In this document: positions 7,831 to 16,703 of the stretch, piece after piece
Layout of the letters: every line of letters begins with the position of its first letter
Position numbering within the stretch: the stretch's first letter is position 1
Program-made: the position numbers and the translations under genes
Notes under the pieces: generated by a model
What the model saw: only the letters and a program-made list of their open reading frames with translations
Told to the model about the DNA's origin: nothing
The model's database searches: none
Source: Sphingomonas corticis
GTDB lineage: Bacteria > Pseudomonadota > Alphaproteobacteria > Sphingomonadales > Sphingomonadaceae
Direction: 5' to 3'
Assembly: GCF_012035195.1 (NCBI RefSeq)
Contig: NZ_JAAVJH010000007.1
Coordinates: forward strand, 1 to 64,000
DNA: 64,000 nt

Positions 7831-8667
7831 ATGAAGATCATCGCTCTGGCCGCGGGCGTCGCCATCGCCCTCACCACGTTTCCCGCCGCCGCGCAGGAGG
7901 ATGCGGGGTTCAACGGACTCTATGTCGGCGCCGCGGGCGGCTACGACGTGCAGCCCAACGACACCGGCTCCGGCGTGCTGTTCGACCGCAACCTCGACGG
8001 CCGGTACGGCGATGTCGTGCGTACCGGATCGGGCGCGGACGCCTTCTCGCCGGGCTTCTGCAACGGCGCGGCACGCAATCAGCTCAGCCCCGGCGCGGGC
8101 GGGTCGTGCGCGAACGACAAGGACGACTGGGCCTATTACGGGCGGGTCGGCCTCGACGCGCAGCGCGGACGGATCGTCGTCGGCGTCGTCGGCGAGTTCG
8201 GCACGACGAACATCACCGACGCCGTCACCGCCTTCTCCAGCACCCCGGCGAGCTACGTGTTCAATCGCGGGATCGACTGGGAAGCGGGCATCCGCGCGCG
8301 AGCCGGCTTCACGCCCAACGACACGACGCTGTTCTACGGCACCTTCGGTCCCGGTTACGCCCGGATCGACCGGGCCTTCGGATCGACCAACACCACCAAC
8401 ACCTTCACCGGCAGCGGCAAGCGCAACCAGTTCGGCATCCAGGGCGGCGGCGGCGTGGAACAGCGGATCGGGCGCTTCTCCATCGGACTCGAGTACCTGT
8501 ACCACCAATATCGCGACGACGATTACGTCGTGCGCGCCGCCGGGCCGGCGGGCACGCCCTTCACCAATGCCGCCAACGGCGGAAACGCCGCCGGCACCGA
8601 CTTCATCCGCAGCGACGACAAGTTCCGCTGGCATTCGATGCGGGCGACGGTCGGCTTCCGCTTCTGA
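7831..8667 (+). CDS. Outer-membrane beta-barrel protein
   Basis: 278 aa with a clean signal peptide (MKIIALAAGVAIALTTFPAAAQ) and the alternating aromatic pattern of an OmpA-like or porin-like 8-strand barrel: FNGLYVGAAGGYD at the start, DWAYYGRVGLDAQ and GIDWEAGIRARAGF in the middle, and a C-terminal strand ending in Phe (RATVGFRF), the barrel-assembly signal. The start ATG follows AGAAGGGA. It sits 88 bp downstream of the ferritin-like lipoprotein on the same strand and may share its transcript. Two Cys in a long external loop could be disulphide-bonded. No transport function can be assigned. Confidence 0.8.
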   Translation: MKIIALAAGVAIALTTFPAAAQEDAGFNGLYVGAAGGYDVQPNDTGSGVLFDRNLDGRYGDVVRTGSGADAFSPGFCNGAARNQLSPGAGGSCANDKDDWAYYGRVGLDAQRGRIVVGVVGEFGTTNITDAVTAFSSTPASYVFNRGIDWEAGIRARAGFTPNDTTLFYGTFGPGYARIDRAFGSTNTTNTFTGSGKRNQFGIQGGGGVEQRIGRFSIGLEYLYHQYRDDDYVVRAAGPAGTPFTNAANGGNAAGTDFIRSDDKFRWHSMRATVGFRF

Positions 8668-8850
8668 TTGGCCTGTGCCGCTTGCCCGATCCGGTCGCGC
8701 CGGTCGGGCAGGCGGCTCTCGTCGGTCCGGGTTGCAGCATCCTGAAGTCCCGTTGCCATCACGGACCGATCTGGACCCACGCACTCGATCGCATCGCTGG
8801 ACTGCTGGCCCGCCTGACGATCCTGTCGCCGCTCATGCCGCTCAGCGGCG

Positions 8851-10041
8851 GTGATGCACGGGGTGGCGGGCGATCCCTGCTGGCCGACCATGCCCGACGC
8901 ACCCTATACGGAGAAGAACGGCAATTCGGGCGTCCGCGGCGGCGCTCTGTGGTGGCCGGCGGAGACCAACACCTCGATCCGTCCCGGCTGGTTCTACCAC
9001 GCCGACGAGGACGGCCGGGTGAAGAGCCCGCAGCGGCTGATGCGCTTCTTCGACGAGAGCGTCGGGCGCGGCACCAACATGCACCTCAACATTCCGCCCG
9101 ACCGGCGCGGTCGGGTCCATCCCCACGACGTCGAGGTGCTGGCGTCGTTCGGCCACGCTCTCCGCGCGAGCTTCGCGACCGACCTCGCGCAAGGCGCGAT
9201 CGCGCACGCCAGCCACGAGCGCGGACCCGCCTTCGCCGCCGCCAAGGTGCTCGACGGCGACTGGCGCAGCTACTGGTCGACCGACGACGGGGTGAGCACG
9301 CCCGAGCTGATCCTCGACCTGCCGCCGGGCCGGCCGTTCGACCTGATCCGTCTGGAGGAGTATCTTCCGCTCGGCGTCCGCGTCTCCCGCTTCGCGCTCG
9401 ACGTGCAGGAGGACGGCGATGCGTGGCGTCGGATCGCCGAGCACGAATGCATCGGCCAGTCGCGCATCGTGCGGCTGGAACAACCGGTCAGCGCAAGGCG
9501 ACTGCGCCTGACCATCCTCGACGCGCCGGTGCCCCCCGCCATCAGCCGGATCGCGGTGTTCCGCTCGGTTGCACCCCGCGCGGTGGCACGAGTCCGGTCC
9601 AGCGATCCTACCGTCCTGTCCTCCGCCGGATGGCGCATCGTCTCGGCGAGCGCGCCGGGCGCGGAGCAGCTGATCGACGACGATCCCGGTACCAGCTGGG
9701 TCGCCCCCGCCCCGTCGTCCCGCGCCCCCGCCGTCGTCGTGATCGCGCTCGGCGCGCCCGTCCGTCTCGGCGGGCTCAGCATCGTGCCGAGCCGGGCGGT
9801 GATGAGCCGGGCGTCGCCTCCGCGCGGCTTCGTCGCTGAGACCAGCGTCGACGGTGCGACCTGGCAGCCGGCGGCGGGCGGCGTGCTGCCGAACATCGCC
9901 TATGCGCGCTCGGCCCAGCGCTTTCCGATCGCCCCGCCCCGCGAGGCCCGTTACGTCCGCCTCAGCTTCGCCGATCTGGCGGTCCCTGCCGACCGGCTCG
10001 CGCTGGCAGAGGTCGGCTTGTTCTCGAGCTTGGACCGATGA
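8851..10041 (+). pseudogene. 5'-truncated GH29 alpha-L-fucosidase with F5/8C-like modules
   Basis: The reading begins abruptly within the C-terminal part of a GH29 catalytic domain: GVAGDPCWPTMP, WWPAETNTSIRPGWFYH, KSPQRLMRFFDESVGRG and NIPPDRRGRVHPHDV are typical GH29 blocks. Two discoidin-like (F5/8C) modules follow at about residues 115-225 and 250-390. The segment carrying the catalytic Asp nucleophile is missing: an in-frame stop lies at 8815-8817 and an intact outer-membrane gene ends only 184 bp upstream. The GTG at 8851 is simply the first possible start. It is probably a deletion remnant of a fucose-releasing enzyme. Confidence 0.75.
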
Positions 10042-10486
10042 CGGCCGTCCCCGGCGGCAGCGCCGATTTCCGCGCCCCGCCGCGCGGTGTGTAGCGGGAG
10101 CATGCTCTTCCTCGCTCCTCCCCCGCCTGAGATCGTCGCGTCGCCTACCGGACCCCGCCCGCCCGTCGCGGTGCGGCGCAGCCTCGATTCCACCGATCGT
10201 GCGATCGACATCCGCGTCGCCGACCAGAGCTGCCGCGATGCCCGCTTTCCCGTCGTGCCCCGTCGTGCCCCGTCGCCCGATGGAACGTTCCGCGCTCGGA
10301 ACGATGCAAGCGGCCGCGAGCGTCCGCCATCGTCGCTCTTTCGAGCATGTGGCCGGCGGGCAACACCGACCCGGAAACTTCCGGACAATCGACTGAGAAA
10401 CATCGCAAAGCCTTGCAGCCCTCCGGTCTGACGATCAGCATGGATCCATAAATGCGATGCATAGCATCCGAACCACGGGGGATCGT
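10042..10486. other. Intergenic region, 445 bp
   Basis: No coding sequence is supported. The only visible structure is a short run of CCCGTCGTGC-like direct repeats near 10251-10272. The downstream end must contain the promoter of the TonB receptor gene, but no clear -35/-10 pair or operator stood out. Confidence 0.4.
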
Positions 10487-13342
10487 ATGACACGTAGGTG
10501 GCTGGTGACGAGCGTCGGCGTGATGAGCATCGCGACTGCTTTGGCACCGTCTTCGGCGGGGGCACAGGCGGCTCCCGAGCAGGCGCCCGCCGATGTCGCG
10601 GCGGAGACCGGGACGGACATCGTCGTCACCGGCTCGCGCATCCGGCGCGATCCGCTCGACAATCCCTCCCCGGTGGTCACCGTGGACGAAGCGGCGATCG
10701 CCAAGACCGGCCTCTCCTCCATCGCCGACGTGTTGCAGCGCATTCCCGCCTCGTCGGGTGGTCTCAACACCAAATTCAACAATTCCGGCAACCTCGGCAA
10801 TCCGCCCGACGGCGGCGGCGTGGGCGCGGGCTCGGCGGCGATCGACCTGCGGTATCTCGGCGCGAAGCGGACGCTCGTGCTGGTCGACGGGTTGCGCTAC
10901 GTGAACGGTGCCAGCGCCAGCGGCATTCCGGGCACCGTCGACCTGAACTCCATCCCGGACGTGATGATCCAGCGGGTCGAGGTGCTGCAATCGGCGGCGT
11001 CGGCGCTCTACGGGTCGGACGCGATCGGTGGCGTCGTCAACATCATCACCCGGTCCGGCCAGAACGGCTTTCGCGCGTCGGCGCAATACGGCCAGTATCT
11101 GAAGTACGACGACGGTGCGACGCAGAATTATCAGCTCAGCTGGGGCGGCGGCTCCGACGGCGTTCATCTCGACGTCGGCGGCTTCTACACCAAGCAGGAG
11201 TCGGTCCGCGCCAGCAACCGCTCGATCTCGCAATTCCCCAATCCGGGCCAGACGACCTGCGACATCAATCCAAGCCCGTGCAGCAGCTTCACGCCGCTGG
11301 GCCGGTTCCTCGTCAACGGCCAGAACATCACGTTGCGCGCGCCGGTGATCGGTCGCCGCCCGGTGTACGATCCGACCCTGGCAACCGGGGACTTCAAGGC
11401 CTTCACCGCGGCGGACCGCTTCAACTTTGCACCGTTCAACTACTTTCTCACCCCGAACGAGCGCTACGGCGGCTTCGCCAACGCGCGCGCGGAATTCAGC
11501 GACGCGTTCAACGTCCGGGTGAAGGCGGTGTGGAACCACCGCCAGTCGCAGAACCAGGCCGCGTTCCTGCCGCTCGGGATCGGACCGGACGTCGGAAACG
11601 GCAATCTGCTGGACACGATCTCGGTCGACGCCACCAATCCGTTCAATCCGTTCGGCGTCACGCTGGTCCCGGGGCAGAACTACACCGCGATCTTCCGTCG
11701 CCTGATCGAGAACGGGCAGCGGACCTACAGCCAGACCGTGGATACCTGGTCGGTGACCGGCACGATCGACGGCAAGTTCGACCTGTTCGGGCGCAACTGG
11801 TATTACGACGCCAATGCCGTGCTCGCCACCAACGACGCGCACCAGCTGTTCACCGGCAACGTCAACGCGGCGCGGCTGCAACAGGCGCTCGGCCCGGTCA
11901 GCCAGTGCACGGGCGCTTGCGTCCCGTTCAACTTCTTCGGCGGCGTCGGTTCGATCACGCCAGAGATGCTGGGCTTCGTCGCCTTCGACGAACGCTCGCG
12001 CAGTCAGCAGCGGCTGAACGACTACACCGTCAACCTTTCCGGCGAGCTGTTCGACCTGCCCGGTGGCGCGGTGGGCGTCGCCCTCGGTTACGAACACCGG
12101 GACCAGCAGGGCAGCTTCACGCCCGATCCGATCATCCAGGCGGGTTTGGGTGCGGACATCCCCGCGCAGGCGGCACGGGGACGGTTCAACGTCGACGAAT
12201 TCTACGGCGAGCTTCGCCTGCCGCTCATCAGGGACGTACCGTTCCTCAACCTGGTCGAGCTGAACGGCGCCGTGCGTCATTCCGACTTCTCGACCTTCGG
12301 CAGCAACACGACGCTGACCGGTGGCGCGCTGTGGAAGCCGGTGGCCGACCTCCTGCTGCGCGGCCAATATGCCGAGAGCTATCGCGCCGCCTCGATCGGC
12401 GAGCTGTTCGGCGCGCAATCGCGGTTCGACCAGCCGCTGGCCGACCCGTGCAGCAACATCGCCGGTTCGCCCTACCAGGCATCGGCGACGGTGCGCGCGA
12501 ACTGCACCGCCAATGGCGTGCCCGCGAACGGCAGCTATGCCGAGCCGACCGGCCAGCTGCCGGTGCTGACGGGAGGCAACCAGGCGCTGCAGCCGGAAAC
12601 CGCCCGGACGTGGCTGTTCGGCGGTGTCTACAGCCCCGTCTGGGCACGACAGGGCTTCGCCAGCGCGCTCAGCCTGGAAGTGAACTATTACGACATCAAG
12701 GTGGACGGCGCGATCGCCTCGATCCCGGCGGACGTGCTGCTGAACCGCTGCGCGCAGACCGGCGACGCCCTGTCCTGCGCGGCGGTGGTGCGCAGCGGCA
12801 GCGGCTTCGTGTCATCGATCAACGGCGTGCTGCTGAACACCAACGGCATCCGCACCCGCGGCGTCGACGTGACGTTCAACCTGCGCTCGCGCGAGACCGG
12901 CGCGGGCACGTTCGGCCTATCGGTCAGCGGCAACTACCTGCTGAAGTACGAGGAGGAGGTGCCGGCCACCACCGGCACCACCGCCACCGACTACACCGGC
13001 ACCGAGCGCGGTAGCCCGGATCAGGCCTATCCCCACTTCAAGGGGCAGGCGACCCTGGACTGGGATATCGGCCCGGTCGCGGCCGCCTTCACCGGGCGCT
13101 ACATCGACGACGTGATCGAGCAGCAGGGCGGCAACAAGCTCAAGAGCCGCTTCTACGGCGATGTGCAATTGACGTTCCGGCCGACGTGGATCGGCGAGCG
13201 CGTCGGCCTGACGCTGGGCATCAACAACGTGTTCGACACCGATCCGCCGGCTTGCTTCTCGTGCAGCCTGAACAACTACGACCCGACTACCTATGACGTA
13301 CCGGGCCGGTTCGGCTACGCCCGCCTGAGCTACGGTTTCTGA
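10487..13342 (+). CDS. TonB-dependent outer-membrane receptor
   Basis: 951 aa from the chosen start. A signal peptide (RRWLVTSVGVMSIATALAPSSAGAQ) is followed by a TonB-box-like DIVVTGSRI, a plug domain (LDNPSPVVTVDEAAI, DLRYLGAKRTLVLVDG, ALYGSDAIGGVVNIITR) and a 22-strand-type barrel ending RLSYGF. It would import a substrate too large or scarce for porins, powered by TonB-ExbBD. Four paired Cys in loops suggest disulphides. The start at 10487 is preferred over an ATG ten codons upstream because GGGGGA precedes it. No adjacent transporter identifies the ligand. Confidence 0.92.
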   Translation: MTRRWLVTSVGVMSIATALAPSSAGAQAAPEQAPADVAAETGTDIVVTGSRIRRDPLDNPSPVVTVDEAAIAKTGLSSIADVLQRIPASSGGLNTKFNNSGNLGNPPDGGGVGAGSAAIDLRYLGAKRTLVLVDGLRYVNGASASGIPGTVDLNSIPDVMIQRVEVLQSAASALYGSDAIGGVVNIITRSGQNGFRASAQYGQYLKYDDGATQNYQLSWGGGSDGVHLDVGGFYTKQESVRASNRSISQFPNPGQTTCDINPSPCSSFTPLGRFLVNGQNITLRAPVIGRRPVYDPTLATGDFKAFTAADRFNFAPFNYFLTPNERYGGFANARAEFSDAFNVRVKAVWNHRQSQNQAAFLPLGIGPDVGNGNLLDTISVDATNPFNPFGVTLVPGQNYTAIFRRLIENGQRTYSQTVDTWSVTGTIDGKFDLFGRNWYYDANAVLATNDAHQLFTGNVNAARLQQALGPVSQCTGACVPFNFFGGVGSITPEMLGFVAFDERSRSQQRLNDYTVNLSGELFDLPGGAVGVALGYEHRDQQGSFTPDPIIQAGLGADIPAQAARGRFNVDEFYGELRLPLIRDVPFLNLVELNGAVRHSDFSTFGSNTTLTGGALWKPVADLLLRGQYAESYRAASIGELFGAQSRFDQPLADPCSNIAGSPYQASATVRANCTANGVPANGSYAEPTGQLPVLTGGNQALQPETARTWLFGGVYSPVWARQGFASALSLEVNYYDIKVDGAIASIPADVLLNRCAQTGDALSCAAVVRSGSGFVSSINGVLLNTNGIRTRGVDVTFNLRSRETGAGTFGLSVSGNYLLKYEEEVPATTGTTATDYTGTERGSPDQAYPHFKGQATLDWDIGPVAAAFTGRYIDDVIEQQGGNKLKSRFYGDVQLTFRPTWIGERVGLTLGINNVFDTDPPACFSCSLNNYDPTTYDVPGRFGYARLSYGF

Positions 13343-13351
13343 GGCGCCGAG

Positions 13352-13375
13352 CGTCCGGGCGTTCGCGCCCGGACG
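13352..13375 (+). terminator. Hairpin behind the TonB receptor gene
   Basis: A perfect 10-bp stem (13352-13361 with 13366-13375) closes a TTCG tetraloop, ten bases after the receptor stop codon. No U-run follows, so intrinsic termination may be partial, or the hairpin may stabilise the mRNA 3' end. Confidence 0.6.
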
Positions 13376-13800
13376 TCCGCTGTCCCGTCCCGCCGTTGCA
13401 GCGGCCGGAAAACGACGACACCACGACCAAGGGAGTCGACGAGGCTACGGGACTGCGCCTCGGCCGCGTGTCCGGCTCCGCCCGGCAGATCAACATCTTC
13501 ATGTCCCCGCTCCTTTCCCGCAGGTTTCAACGGGCCGAAGACTTCTCACCCAAACCGATTGAAAACATAGGGAGGACGTCACTGCCTCCATGACCCGAAT
13601 CAGCAACGGATCATCAGCATCCAACTCGGTCAATTCATTAACGACGCAAAGCGGATCCTGATGATCGCCAGGAGCTGCCGCTTCTCAAAACAAGCGTTTC
13701 CTTACGATTTACCAACATTCGCCGGCTCTGCCGATTGGCTAGACGGCAAGGATGCGTTAGCGGCCCCCGGCCATTGTGGCGAGCAGCGGGGGGCGCTGAT
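13376..13800. other. Intergenic region, 425 bp
   Basis: No gene is supported. From about 13560 the sequence becomes more AT-rich and presumably contains the promoter of the acyltransferase gene. A 23-codon frame behind GGGAGG near 13590 was considered too weak to report as a gene. Confidence 0.4.
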
Positions 13801-14865
13801 ATGTCGAAGCAACGGGTCGATTGGGTTGACACGGCGAAAGGTGTGTCGATCGTTCTGGTCACCTTTCTCCATGTGGTTCAGTTATCTGAAGCTTCGGGCC
13901 TGCCCGTCTATCGCCTCGTCCGGCTGAACTCGTATCTGTCGCAGATCCGCATGCCGCTGTTCTTCGCTGTCGCCGGCGTGTTCGCGGGCAAGGCGATCGC
14001 GGGCTCGTGGCCCTCCCTTCTCCGAACGAAGGTGGCGCTCTACGCGTGGCTGATCCTGATCTGGTCCATCGTGCGCTGGTCGATGATTACCTTCGTTGTG
14101 AACAATCCCGACAACCCGCTTGAGGGCGGCCAGATCACGGAACTCGCGTACCCGTTCTTCGCGCCGATCACGGGAATCTGGTTTCTCTGGTCTCTGGCCA
14201 TTTTCTTCGTGCTGACGAAGGTGTTGCGCGCCCTTCCGACGATGACTGCGGTCGCAGTCGCGGGAGGCATATCAATCCTCTCGGTGACCTGGCAGTCACT
14301 GGACCGGTCCGCCATCGCGACATTCGTGTTCGACAACATAGCGTACCGCAACTCGATGCTATACTTCGTGTTCTTCGTTGCCGCGGCGTTGATGCCGCAG
14401 TTGATCTTCCGGATCGGCGTTCTGTCGGGAAGGTGGGTGTTGCCAGCCCTGGCTTCCTCCTTCGCGATCCTGGCGATCGCCCGTGCCGCTCCGATACCCA
14501 TCTTCGATGGCACCGCGAGGCTTGCCTCGTCCGTGCTGGGGGTGAGCGGCGTCCTCATCGCGAGCCGGATCGTCACGTCGAACGTCGTTGGACAGGCATT
14601 CAACTATCTGGGGAAGAATACACTGGCGATCTATGTCGCCCAGATCCCCGTCATCTGCATCTTCATGGCGCTCATGCATCCATACGTCGGGCAGGCTGGA
14701 AAGCTGGTGACGGCGGCGGGAACGGTGTTCGTGACCGCCATGGTCGTCTTGCTTACGCTGGGCATACAGGCGCTTGCCAAAGCCGCGGGTGCGGGGTGGA
14801 TGTATCGGTTGCCGAGGAGAGCCGGCGACCGCGACATCGTCGCCACCATGACCAAGGTTGTCTGA
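13801..14865 (+). CDS. Acyltransferase family membrane protein
   Basis: 354 aa with about ten hydrophobic segments, matching the acyltransferase_3 family: the N-terminal VDWVDTAKGVSIVLVTFLHV carries the conserved Asp and His, RMPLFFAVAGVFAG is the second signature, and the C-terminal YLGKNTLAIYVAQIPV is typical. These integral membrane enzymes transfer acyl groups (often acetyl) to surface polysaccharides, lipids or peptides; the acceptor is unknown. Start at 13801 follows a G-run seven bases upstream. Codon usage looks less GC-extreme than in neighbouring genes, hinting at acquisition. Confidence 0.85.
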   Translation: MSKQRVDWVDTAKGVSIVLVTFLHVVQLSEASGLPVYRLVRLNSYLSQIRMPLFFAVAGVFAGKAIAGSWPSLLRTKVALYAWLILIWSIVRWSMITFVVNNPDNPLEGGQITELAYPFFAPITGIWFLWSLAIFFVLTKVLRALPTMTAVAVAGGISILSVTWQSLDRSAIATFVFDNIAYRNSMLYFVFFVAAALMPQLIFRIGVLSGRWVLPALASSFAILAIARAAPIPIFDGTARLASSVLGVSGVLIASRIVTSNVVGQAFNYLGKNTLAIYVAQIPVICIFMALMHPYVGQAGKLVTAAGTVFVTAMVVLLTLGIQALAKAAGAGWMYRLPRRAGDRDIVATMTKVV

Positions 14866-15092
14866 AGCGCCGCGCGGGAAACCTGCTGGCTCCTCTTCCG
14901 GCGTCGACACAAATCGACGCGCCCCTTTCCTCGGGCGAAGACCGGGCGCTGACCGGTGTCGCCGCGCGCCAGCGCGGGTGGGACAGGGGTGAGCGTTGAC
15001 TTGCCGGTCGCACGTTCCCGCACACGCACGTTCGTGTTGATCGCGCTGACCTTTTCGGCTTTTCCCGACGATCACGGTGGGAGGGCGGCGAC

Positions 15093-16676
15093 ATGCATGC
15101 GGCGGCGGGGTTCGAGCTGATCATCGCGATGTTCCTCGTGATCGTGGGGCTGCACTACCTCGCCCGGCGCCTGTCGCTGCCGCCCGCCGCGGCGCTGATC
15201 GTCGGCGGCGGTGCCGTCGCGTTCTTGCCGGGGGCGCCGGGCATCGCGATCGATCCCGAGCTGGTGCTCGTCCTGTTCCTGCCGCCGCTGCTGATGGACG
15301 GCGCGTGGTTCACCGCGATCGCCCCCTTCCGGCGGCAGATGGCCGGCATCCTGTCGCTCGCGGTCGGCGCGGTCTTCTTCACCACCGCGGCGGTCGCCGT
15401 GGTCACGAAGCTGCTGCTGCCCTCGCTGCCCTGGGCCGCGTGCGTCGTCCTTGGCGCGATCCTGTCGCCGCCCGACGCGGTGTCGGCGCGCGCGGTGTTG
15501 CAGCGGGTCAGACTGCCGCGGCGCCTGTCGACGCTGCTGGAGGGCGAGAGCCTGCTGAACGATGCCGCCGGGCTGGTGCTGTTCCGCTTCGCCGTGGCCG
15601 CGGTGCTGACCGGCACCTTCAGCCTGGGGGCGGCGACGGGCACCTTCGTGCTGCTGGTGCTGGGCGGGGTGGCGGTCGGCGCGGCGATCGGCGGAACATG
15701 GGTGGCGCTGCTGCGCCGGCTGGGCGACGACACGCTGATGATCGCGGCGACGATACTCGTCTGCTGGAGCGCCTATATCGCGGGCGAGCTGCTCCACGTC
15801 TCCGGCGTGATCGCGGTGGTGACCGCCGGCCTGATCTGCGGCTGGTACCAGCACGTCGTGTTCAGTGCGAGTGTCCGCATCCGCGCGCTCGCCTTCTGGC
15901 AGGTGCTGGTGTTCCTGCTGGAAGCCGCGGTGTTCACGCTGATCGGGTTGTCGCTGCGCGGGCTGTTCGACCGGATCGGCGACCCCGCGCGCATCGTCGG
16001 CACGATGGCGGTCCCGGTGCTGCTGATCGTCGCGGCGGTGATCGTCGCGCGGTTCGTGTGGATCTTCGGCACCGATGCGATCGTCGCGCTGCTGGGCCGG
16101 GCCGGCTGGACAGCGGCCCGCCCGCTCGGCAGCCGCGCGGCGCTGGTGATGAGCTGGGCCGGGATGCGCGGGGTGGTGACGCTGGCGGTCGCGCTGTCGT
16201 TGCCGGAAGCGATGCCCGCGCGCGACCTGATGCTGGTCACGGCCTTCGCCGTCATCCTCGTCACGGTGCTGGTGCAAGGGACGTCGCTTGGCTGGATCAT
16301 CCGCCGTGCCCGGCCGCGCGAGGACCCGGCCGCGCTGCCGCCGCTCGACCTCTCCGCCGCGGAGCGGGAGATGTTCCGCGCGCAACTCGCCGCGGTGGAG
16401 CGCGAGGCGCATGACGAGCGCGGGGAGCTGGTCCACCCGCAGCTGCTGCGCCGCTACCGCGCGCGCGCCACCGCCGGCGAGACGTTCGAGGGCACCGACG
16501 AGGAACGCCGCGACGCGATCGCGCGCCACTTCGACGTCATCATCGCCGCGGTGCAGGCGGGCCGTGCCGAACTGGTCCGGCTGCACCGCCACGGGCGCAT
16601 CGACGACGCGACGCTCCACGATCTCGAGCACGACCTGGACCTGGAGGAACTGGGCGCCATCGCCGCCAAGGGATGA
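15093..16676 (+). CDS. CPA1-type Na+/H+ (cation/proton) antiporter
   Basis: 527 aa. About twelve membrane segments cover residues 1-410, followed by a 110-residue hydrophilic tail. Family signatures are FLPPLLMDGAWF near residue 65, GAILSPPDAVSARAVLQRV near 125 (with the transport Asp) and LLEGESLLNDAAGLVLFRF near 150, and MSWAGMRGVVTLAVALSLP near 350. It exchanges Na+ or K+ for protons at the inner membrane, serving pH and salt homeostasis. It stands alone between a divergently unrelated acyltransferase and a convergent TonB receptor. The cytoplasmic tail is rich in Arg/Glu and probably regulatory. Confidence 0.92.
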   Translation: MHAAAGFELIIAMFLVIVGLHYLARRLSLPPAAALIVGGGAVAFLPGAPGIAIDPELVLVLFLPPLLMDGAWFTAIAPFRRQMAGILSLAVGAVFFTTAAVAVVTKLLLPSLPWAACVVLGAILSPPDAVSARAVLQRVRLPRRLSTLLEGESLLNDAAGLVLFRFAVAAVLTGTFSLGAATGTFVLLVLGGVAVGAAIGGTWVALLRRLGDDTLMIAATILVCWSAYIAGELLHVSGVIAVVTAGLICGWYQHVVFSASVRIRALAFWQVLVFLLEAAVFTLIGLSLRGLFDRIGDPARIVGTMAVPVLLIVAAVIVARFVWIFGTDAIVALLGRAGWTAARPLGSRAALVMSWAGMRGVVTLAVALSLPEAMPARDLMLVTAFAVILVTVLVQGTSLGWIIRRARPREDPAALPPLDLSAAEREMFRAQLAAVEREAHDERGELVHPQLLRRYRARATAGETFEGTDEERRDAIARHFDVIIAAVQAGRAELVRLHRHGRIDDATLHDLEHDLDLEELGAIAAKG

Positions 16677-16696
16677 CGCTCGCGCGAGGGCGAGCG
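16677..16696. terminator. Hairpin between convergent genes
   Basis: A 7-bp GC stem (16677-16683 with 16690-16696, six-base loop) lies in the 27-bp gap between the convergent antiporter and TonB receptor stops. It has no U-run but could serve both strands. Confidence 0.4.
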
Positions 16697-16703
16697 CTCC
16701 CCC

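Noticed and set aside
10251-10272. Short CCCGTCGTGC direct repeats
   Set aside because: Two and a half copies of a GC-rich decamer are expected by chance or slippage at this base composition and have no visible role.
10145-12418. Long minus-strand frame opposite the TonB receptor
   Set aside because: Antisense shadow of the receptor; no domain wording and no ribosome site.
13590-13661. Short 23-codon frame behind GGGAGG
   Set aside because: Too short, with no conserved feature and no neighbour relation to support translation.
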